DNA of 64,000 bases from Sanderia malayensis (taxonomy: Eukaryota; Cnidaria; Scyphozoa; Semaeostomeae; Pelagiidae): positions 2,881,087-2,945,086 of the forward strand of contig RQOL01000772.1 in NCBI GenBank assembly GCA_013076295.1. Direction: 5' to 3'. The notes below the pieces were generated by a model, which had not been told where the DNA came from, did no database searches, and worked only from the letters and a program-made list of their open reading frames with translations. The first letter of the stretch is position 1; each line of letters opens with the position of its first letter. Made by a program: the position numbers and the translations under genes. Shown one piece after another: positions 28,301 through 37,300 of the stretch.

Positions 28301-31300
28301 ACTTTGCAATCTAAACTTTATTAGTCAACCGGCCCTGTGGCCCAATGGATAAGGCATCTGACTACGAATCAGGGGATTCCAGGTTCGAGTCCTGGCAGGG
28401 TCGTTTTTGTTAATTGTTTGTTTTACTGCAATAAATCTTGGAGCTAGAGTAATTCACTTTGCAATCTAAACTTTATTAGTCAACCGGCCCTGTGGCCCAA
28501 TGGATAAGGCATCTGACTACGAATCAGGGGATTCCAGGTTCGAGTCCTGGCAGGGTCGTGTTTTTGATTCTTTTACTGCAATAAATCTTGGAGCTAGAGT
28601 AATTCACTTTGCAATCTAAACTTTATTAGTCAACCGGCCCTGTGGCCCAATGGATAAGGCATCTGACTACGAATCAGGGGATTCCAGGTTCGAGTCCTGG
28701 CAGGGTCGTGTTTTGATTTTTTTACTGCAATAAATCTTGGAGCTAGAGTAATTCACTTTGCAATCTAAATTTATTAGTCAACCGGCCCTGTGGCCCAATG
28801 GATAAGGGCACTGACTCGAATCAGGGGATTCCAGGTTCGAGTCCTGGCAGGGTCGTTTTTGATTTTTACTGCAATAAATCTTGGAGCTAGAGTAATTCAC
28901 TTTGCAATCTAAACTTTATTAGTCAACCGGCCCTGTGGCCCAATGGATAAGGCATCTGACTACGAATCAGGGGATTCCAGGTTCGAGTCCTGGCAGGGTC
29001 GTGTTTTTGATTGTTTTTACTGCAATAAATCTTGGAGCTAGAGTAATTCACTTTGCAATCTAAACTTTATTAGTCAACCGGCCCTGTGGCCCAATGGATA
29101 AGGCATCTGACTCGAATCAGGGGATTCCAGGTTCGAGTCCTGGCAGGGTCGTGTTTTTGAGTTGTTTTACTGCAATAAATCTTGGAGCTAGAGTAATTCA
29201 CTTTGCAATCTAAACTTTATTAGTCAACCGGCCCTGTGGCCCAATGGATAAGGCATCTGACTCGAATCAGGGGATTCCATCATTCCTGGTCAGGGTCGTG
29301 TTTTTGAGTTGTTTTACTGCAATAAATCTTGGAGCTAGTTGTCAATGCTCTAAACTTTATTAGTCAACCGGCCCTGTGGCCCAATGGATAAGGCATCTGA
29401 CTACGAATCAGGGGATTCCAGGTTCGAGTCCTGGCAGGGTCGTGTTTTTGATTTTTTACTGCAATAAATCTTGGAGCTAGAGTAATTCACTTTGCAATCT
29501 AAACTTTATTAGTCAACCGGCCCTGTGGCCCAATGGATAAGGCATCTGACTACGAATCAGGGGATTCCAGGTTCGAGTCCTGGCAGGGTCGTGTTTTTGA
29601 ATTGTTTTACTGCAATAAATCTTGAGAGCTAGAGTAATTCACTTTGCAATCTAAAACTTTATTAGTCAACCGGCCCTGTGGCCCAATGGATAAGGCATCT
29701 GACTTCGAATCAGGGGATTCCAGGTTCGAGTCCTGGCAGGGTCTGTTTTTGATTTTTTTACTGCAATAAATCTTGGAGCTAGAGTAATTCACTTTGCAAT
29801 CTAAACTTTATTAGTCAACCGGCCCTGTGGCCCAATGGATAAGGCATCTGACTACGAATCAGGGGATTCCAGGTTCGAGTCCTGGCAGGGTCGTGTTTTT
29901 GAATTGTTTTACTGCAATAAATCTTGGAGCTAGAGTAATTCACTTTTTGCAATCTAAACTTTATTAGTCAACCGGCCTGTGGCCAATGGATAAGGCATCT
30001 GACTACGAATCAGGGGATTCCAGGTTCGAGTCCTGCAGGGTGTGTTTTTGAATTGTTTTACTGCAATAAATCTTGAGCTAGAGTATCACTTTGCAATCTA
30101 AACTTTATTAGTCAACCGGCCCTGTGGCCAATGGATAAGGCATCTGACTTCGAATCAGGGGATTCCAGGTTCGAGTCCTGGCAGGGTCTGTTTTGATGTT
30201 TTACTGCAATAAATCTTGGAGCTAGAGTGATTCACTTTGCAATCTAAACTTTATAGTCAACCGGCCCTGTGGCCCAATGGATAAGCATCTGACTTCGATC
30301 AGGGATTCCAGGTTCGGTCCTGGCAGGTCGGTTTTGATTTTTTACTGCAATAAATCTTGGAGCTAGAGTGATTCACTTTGCAATCTAAACTTTATTAGTC
30401 AACCGGCCCTGTGGCCCAATGGATAAGGCATCTGACTTCGAATCAGGGGATTCCAGGTTCGAGTCCTGGCAGGGTCGTGTTTTTGAGTTGTTGTACTGCA
30501 CTAAATCTTGGAGCTAGAGTAATTCACTTTGCAATCTAAACTTTATTAGTCAACCGGCCCTGTGGCCCAATGGATAAGGCATCTGACTACGAATCAGGGG
30601 ATTCCAGGTTCGAGTCCTGGCAGGGTCGTGTTTTTGAGTTGTTTTACTGCAATAAATCTTGGAGCTAGATTGATTCACTTTGCAATCTAAACTTTATTAG
30701 TCAACCGGCCCTGTGGCCCAATGGATAAGGCATCTGACTTCGAATCAGGGGATTCCAGGTTCGAGTCCTGGCAGGGTCGCGTTTTTGAGTTGTTGTACTG
30801 CACTAAATCTTGGAGCTAGAGTAATTCACTTTGCAATCTAAACTTTATTAGTCAACCGTCCCTGTGGCCCAATGGATAAGGCATCTGACTACGAATCAGG
30901 GGATTCCAGGTTCGAGTCCTGGCAGGGTCGTGTTTTTGAGTTGTTGTACTGCAATAAATTTTGGAGCTAGAGTAATTCACTTTGCAATCTAAACTTTATT
31001 AGTCAACCGGCCCTGTGGCCCAATGGATAAGGCATCTGACTACGAATCAGGGGATTCCAGGTTCGAGTCCTGGCAGGGTCGTGTTTTTGAGTTGTTGTAC
31101 TGCAATAAATCTTGGAGCTAGAGTGATTCACTTTGCAATCTAAATTTTATTAGTCAACCGGCCCTGTGGCCCAATGGATAAGGCATCTGACTTCGAATCA
31201 GGGGATTCCAGGTTCGAGTCCTGGCAGGGTCGTGTTTTTGAGTTGTTGTACTGCAATAAATCTTGGAGCTAGAGTGATTCACTTTGCAATCTAAACTTTA

Positions 31301-34300
31301 TTAGTCAACCGGCCCTGTGGCCTAATGGATAAGGCATCTGACTTCGAATCAGGGGATTCCAGGTTCGAGTCCTGGCAGGGTCGATTCTTAATTTTTTTAG
31401 AATATAATTTTTTTCGATTTTCGTTGTTTTTAGTTTTATTAACTTCATTGAACCGATTTCATTGTTTGTAGCTGAATCCATCTATTCAAGCCAAAGTTTG
31501 GGGAAATATTGGGAAGCTGCCAGAGTTGCTTGATGTTGTGTTGGACAGTTTCATGAAAGTAAGTAGCACTTTCGCTTGTTTGTTGCCCTGCAACTGCCAA
31601 TAATATTTGTATTTAAGTAAGTCCCTTGCAAAAAAAGTTTTTCTTCGTTGAAGTCAGTAATCATTTTAGTAAGAGTCGGTGAATAACATTGCAACTAAGG
31701 TTTATAATTTTGTGTGATTTTTTATGAATAGTTTTTCAACTGAAATCCTAGTGAGAGAATCATCACAACGCTTTGAATATTTTTATCATTTCAACTTTAT
31801 GCTGCCTTTATCAGAATTAGACTCAAACAATGCGTAAGTTTATCTTGCCCCAACCTTTGCCTAAATCTCATTGCTTTTTTCGCAGACGAGCACAACTGGG
31901 GGACTTGGGTCTGTGAAGGCGGAGGTCATGGCTGACACTGCGGTGGCGCTCGCTACTGCCAATGTTTCTTTAGTTTCCAGCAAGATTATTGGTCGGTTAC
32001 AGACTGTAAGTTTCACCTGACCAGTTTACTCGTCCTTCATTAAGTCATTGTCAAATTGTTTAAGGTTTATGTTTTAGTGCAAGTCACATTTATTACGAAG
32101 CAGATATTTTATTGGTGTGTGAGAGAAATATTTCAGTGCTCTATCCTTTGTTTGAATTAAATATGTGACCCTTCTGTTGGTTTGTTTGAAGCAAACAATT
32201 TTCGAAATTATCAATGGGACAAGCCGCTCCGTTTTCCAACCCTCCCTGCCCTCCCTGACAGTACATTATGTTCAAGTGCAAAATTTTTCACTTTGCAGCA
32301 AGAGTCCTATCCCCGTTTAACCTTTAAATTTTTATTTTTATCCCACTCATCGAGTCTTAGTTATTAGTTTCTGAGCCATCGGCGAATTCTAATTTATTGT
32401 GAATGAGTTTTTTGTTGTATTTTTTTGCAGGTTTTAGGAAGAACTAACATGTCACCCACTCCTAATTTAGAGCGTCACTTAATGTGGGATGATATTGCTA
32501 TTCTGTCCCGATACCTTCTCATGTTATCATTCAACAATTGTCTTAATGGTGAGCAGTATTAGAACATTTTTCACATATCTAATTGTTGAGTTATGTTGGT
32601 GTTTCATAGTCACCTTTCACTTAGATTTGAATGGCTTTGTGAGCACATGTTGTGGTTCACTTTTTTTTATAAGAAACCGGTTTATAAGAAACCTAGATCT
32701 AGACGCCCTAAAATTTAAGAAACTTTTAGAACTACAAGGAAATATCTAAGAAACATTAGAAATTTCGGAAACACGTTTTCCCTTTACGGATTTAACAAAT
32801 GTCAACCACAGTAAGTATGTTTTATGTGCAAAGCATAACATTGTCGTCTCCACATGACGATTTTTCGCATTGACGATTTTTCTTTGTTATGATACTAATA
32901 TTTTGCTACATCCACGTTTTTTTCTTCGTTTTCACCACAACTTTTTTCATTAAATTAAGAAACTTTTAAGAAACTTTTAGAACTAAAATGTGGCTAAAAA
33001 TTAAGAAACTTTTACTACTAGGCCTTGAGCCAGGTTTCTTATAAAAAAACACGTGTAGCTTACCTAAATCTGACTCCAATATGACAGTCAGATTGAACTA
33101 AATTCATTTACTTTTGATTTTCTTGGAGTTGTTTGAGAATTTCTTGATGTAAGCTTATTAATTGGTTTATTCATCATCAGATTCCTTGATATTGTGTTGT
33201 CCTACTAATCAATACTAATTATTTTCTCCATTGCATTAGTTGCAAGTCACCTTCCAGATATTTTTCACGTGATTACGTTGTTGGTATCCACTGGTCCTGT
33301 CTCGATGAAGGCTTCAATCCATGGCCTCGTTATCAATTCTTTACAGTCCCTTCTCACGTGCTCGGGAATTCATTTCAAAGGTATGACGACATAATATAAT
33401 GCGCTGTAGACATGCGCATTGATCTCCGTGTATTCTGATGAAAGTTTTTCTCATTGATGATTTTCTTTTGTCAGGAAAGACACAAAAATTATTGAAGACG
33501 CGGCTAGAAGAATATTCCCAACAAAAATTCTACTTATTGTTCGGTGAGTAAATTCTACAATTCATTGCCTAATTTTAGTAAAGTTCAGAAGACGTATTCC
33601 AATTTACAAGCCCCTGGGCGTTTGTTGCACCTTAAATCATCTTTTAGAAGGGCTTTATATTTACCCTGGGCGTTTATAAGATAGAGGCGATTACTTGATG
33701 CTGGGTGTTTATTGGTTGGATTTGATGTTTGAATTAAATGTAGCAGTACCCTATGTAATAGTCTATGAAATAACTTTGCAAATTACCATGCAATTTTGCA
33801 TCCGCGCTATTGTTCAAAAACAATAGTTTATTGTTTTTCCATTGTTCCATTGCAAAAGTATCAGCGTGAAGGCTCTTAATCCCTTTGTTCTTATGTGCGG
33901 GTTTTTACTGTACACGGAATTCTCGCTTCAACTGTTGAGCGATTCTTTTCCATGCGTTTGTGCTGGTATGATATAGATGTTTGCAATGTTCACCCATGAC
34001 GTTTTGTTATTTTCAGGTATTTCGAAAGTGAAGTCAGCCCCTGCCAAAGCATTTCATTCATCATTAGGTCGCAACAGAAGTCGAACGTACAACTCAGATT
34101 CCGAAGATGATTCTATTGCTTTGACCAGCATGGAAACTATTACTGATTCTCTATTGGAAATCATTGAGGTATGAGCGTATCGTATTAGCATTAAGCAAGT
34201 TTAAATGCATGTTTATTGCTTGAAAACACTTGAAGACATTCAATGTGGAGTATGTATATGTATTAAATGTATTGTGAAGTGCCTTTTCCGACCGATACCT

Positions 34301-37300
34301 CTATAGTCGATGCATTTAAATAGTAAATAATCCAATCTGCAATTAACTTCAATCCATCACTCACTTTCGCATGATATATGGAATGAGGAAGACTGTATAG
34401 AACATTATTTTTTTCTAAGGCTTGCATGAGTGAGATTCCGAACTGTAACTGGTCAAGAAAATGGCGCGAGTTGGCAACCGGGTAAGCATGTAGAATAAAC
34501 ATACAAAATTACTTAACTTATTTACATGGAAATTTTGTTTGAAATTGTCATTACAGCTTATCTGTTGTTGACTTTTTTTTATTAACTGTCCTTATTTTAC
34601 TTTTGTTTAAACTGGACTGGCTGGACTTGGCTTGATTTTGTCTATCTGGTTTGATTTGGTTTGGCTTTGCTTGGTTTGGCTTGGCTTGGCTTGGCTTGGC
34701 TTGGTTTAGTTTAGTTTAGTTTGCTTGTTGCCTGAACTGGCTCAGTTTTGCTGGAACAAATGCTAAATAATCATATGTACTATGCTATTTCCAATTTTAG
34801 GTTTGCATTCACCCACAACCCAGCATTGCAATCTCGATCTATCATCGTTCTTGGCTGCATCAGTAGAGAGGTTGACGATACCATTATTCGAAACCTTCTC
34901 CAAGTTTTAGTCAAAGTACGTATACTGAAATCGAGATAATTTTCATAAAGCGCGTAACTGATTCTCAAATTTTTGTATTTTCTTATTTACTTGTTGATTT
35001 GATTTGTTCTTTTCTAGGCTGTGAGCATTTACAATGAACCGCGCCTTGTCGAATCAGTTATAATTTGCCTTGCAAAGTTGCAGCCATTACTTCCAAAGGT
35101 AAATAAAATTCCATCTAGCTTGTTTTTGACTTTTTTATTCAAGTGGCTATTCTCTTTCCACTGATTGTGGTGAACAATTATCTGGAGATCCGTACTCTGC
35201 CACGATATACTTGAAGAGATTGCTTTTCCTTTTAATTCAAACTGATAAAACCTCTCGTATATTTATATAAATCATAAACACACTTTTCTTTGTTTAGGGG
35301 TCTCGATTTCACAAAGCCCTTTTCTGGATCGCGATTGGAATTCTCCAGGTAATAATAACAATAATAATAATGCTATCTCATATTTATATAGTATGGCCAT
35401 TTCAGTAAAATTGTTACTGCTATCAACATGCACATACATATACATGCCACACATGAAGCTATAACCATTAGAATTGCACGAAAATTGCTCCGAGCGCTCA
35501 ATCTGTCCTCTCGAATATAATCTATACCACAACTTTCTTTTCTGATTTTTTCCTCTACTCCCCTTTTCTTCAAATATCTCTCCTGCTTTTAACAGTTTCC
35601 TTTCCACCAATTTTTATATCCCCTGTTTTTGCTTCCACAGCTTTCCGAACTGAACTTGTTTCCAGCTGGTTTGGTTCTTTTGGATCGAAGTATCGAAACA
35701 CTCGACAACCACGGAGTCTTCGATAAAGATGTATGCATGACCCCCGGTTTCTTCGGCTTTTTCATAACAAACTCAACACTGACAGCCATGTTCCAGGGGG
35801 ACTATTACTTATTTAGTATTTCATTGCTTCGCAGAGCATCGAGGATGCATTGATGGCTGTCAGAACCAGCAACTCTTTGGATTGGGTCTGCAAGCAAATG
35901 GATCACGTGGTTGGACTCAGCTTCAATACCAATTTCAATTTCGCACTTGCCGCGCATGTACTCAAAGGTAATACATAAAACACGCATGACAAAGCAGACA
36001 ACCTGTAGCACTGCATTGTCGGTGCTACAGGTTTTGCTACTGCTTCAAACCATTCATTTCCTGGAATTTTTTCGTCATTCAATTTACCCCCGAGTGTAGC
36101 AAGCTCCCCATATGAGTCATTTATGTATTTTTGCTTCAAAGTTATTTCAATTGATGTATCTTGAAGTTGTGGAAGACTTCAAGATACATCATCTTAAGGA
36201 TTAACATTTAGATGTCCATCCCTTTAAAAAAATCCAATTTTGATCACATCAACTAGAGAGTTACTATCAGCTTTTCTTAGCACCGTGTAACCAGTAAGTT
36301 GAGGATCATCAGGAATTTGAAACAGAAAACTGTCCATACCTTTCTTGAAAACATCCAGGGATACCCCCACTTGGGTCTCTATCACAAAACGATGAGTTAA
36401 CACCTTTTTATTCGAACATAACTTATTATATCTATTGCTTTGCTTTATCGTTTTTGATCGATTTTATTTTAGGATTACGTCATCCATCGGCGAAAACCAA
36501 ATCTGCAGCCGTGCGAATCCTAAATGTTCTTTTGAATATTTGCAAGAAACATAAAGATTGGTATGTCCATATTACTATTGCCAATTTTCTCTATATTCTT
36601 TATTATATAATTATTTGTATTCTTATTTCATTCCTGTTCGTTGTATTGGTATTTTTTATGCTTGGTTTTAAGAATCATTTTCTGTTTTTGCAGTAAGGAT
36701 AAATTTATTGTTACGAAAGAGACTATTCCATATTTAGCAGGTTTGCTTTTTGGATATTCATTTTATCTTACAATATAATCAGAGAGGAAACATAAAAATA
36801 TTTTGTTATGATTATTTAGGGCTGGCCTCATGTGCCCTCGTTCTATTTTGTCCCATTCCCTAAAGTGGAATATTTGTTCTGCTCAGTTGGTGTACGAACT
36901 ATTGCAAGCACACTCTGCGCATACGAAACCCACATATAGATAACTAGATAGTATAGAATTGAATTTATTAGCAGGCTCTATAATACGAACGTTTTCAATA
37001 AAACAGTTAAAACAAAAGAAGACAGAAAATTGGCTTATGATTTTATTTATACTACAGTAGTCGACTTTCAGTTTTCAACTATATTAAAAATATCCATCTC
37101 TATCCATAAATTTAGGCCTTCTTGCAATCTCAAGTGAAGTCCGAACTCGTTTGCACGCCAGTTCCCGGACATCTGTGTTTTTCAAATCCCTCTCGAAGAA
37201 TCCGCTGTGCAGTTCGATGGAGGACATTGCAGACTCAACACGTGTTTCTATTGTCATATCACCACCGACTGAAGTGAGTGAGAAACCTTCTTCGTTCGTT

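Larger units (their letters stand above)
18573..31471 (+). repeat. NF1 intron filled by tandem tRNA-Arg array (86 units)
   Basis: From about 18677 to 31383 a unit of about 151 bases (73-nt tRNA plus a spacer of about 78) repeats 86 times, all on the plus strand. The consensus tRNA has a fully paired acceptor stem (GGCCCTG with CAGGGTC, one G-U), a D-arm with A20, anticodon loop CTACGAA or CTTCGAA, and a GC-rich T-arm with B box GGTTCGAGTCC. The discriminator base is G73. These match known eukaryotic tRNA-Arg identity elements. About 53 units read ACG, 29 read TCG and 4 have lost an anticodon-loop base; 68 are full 73-mers without indels. Each is followed by a T5 or longer run, a Pol III terminator, and preceded by a conserved ACTTTATTAGTCAACC flank. 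Units are listed individually below. Confidence 0.97.

Noticed and set aside
18681..31383. CRISPR-like direct repeat array
   Set aside because: The repeated unit folds as tRNA-Arg, the spacers between units are also repeats of each other, and the host gene is a spliced animal gene.
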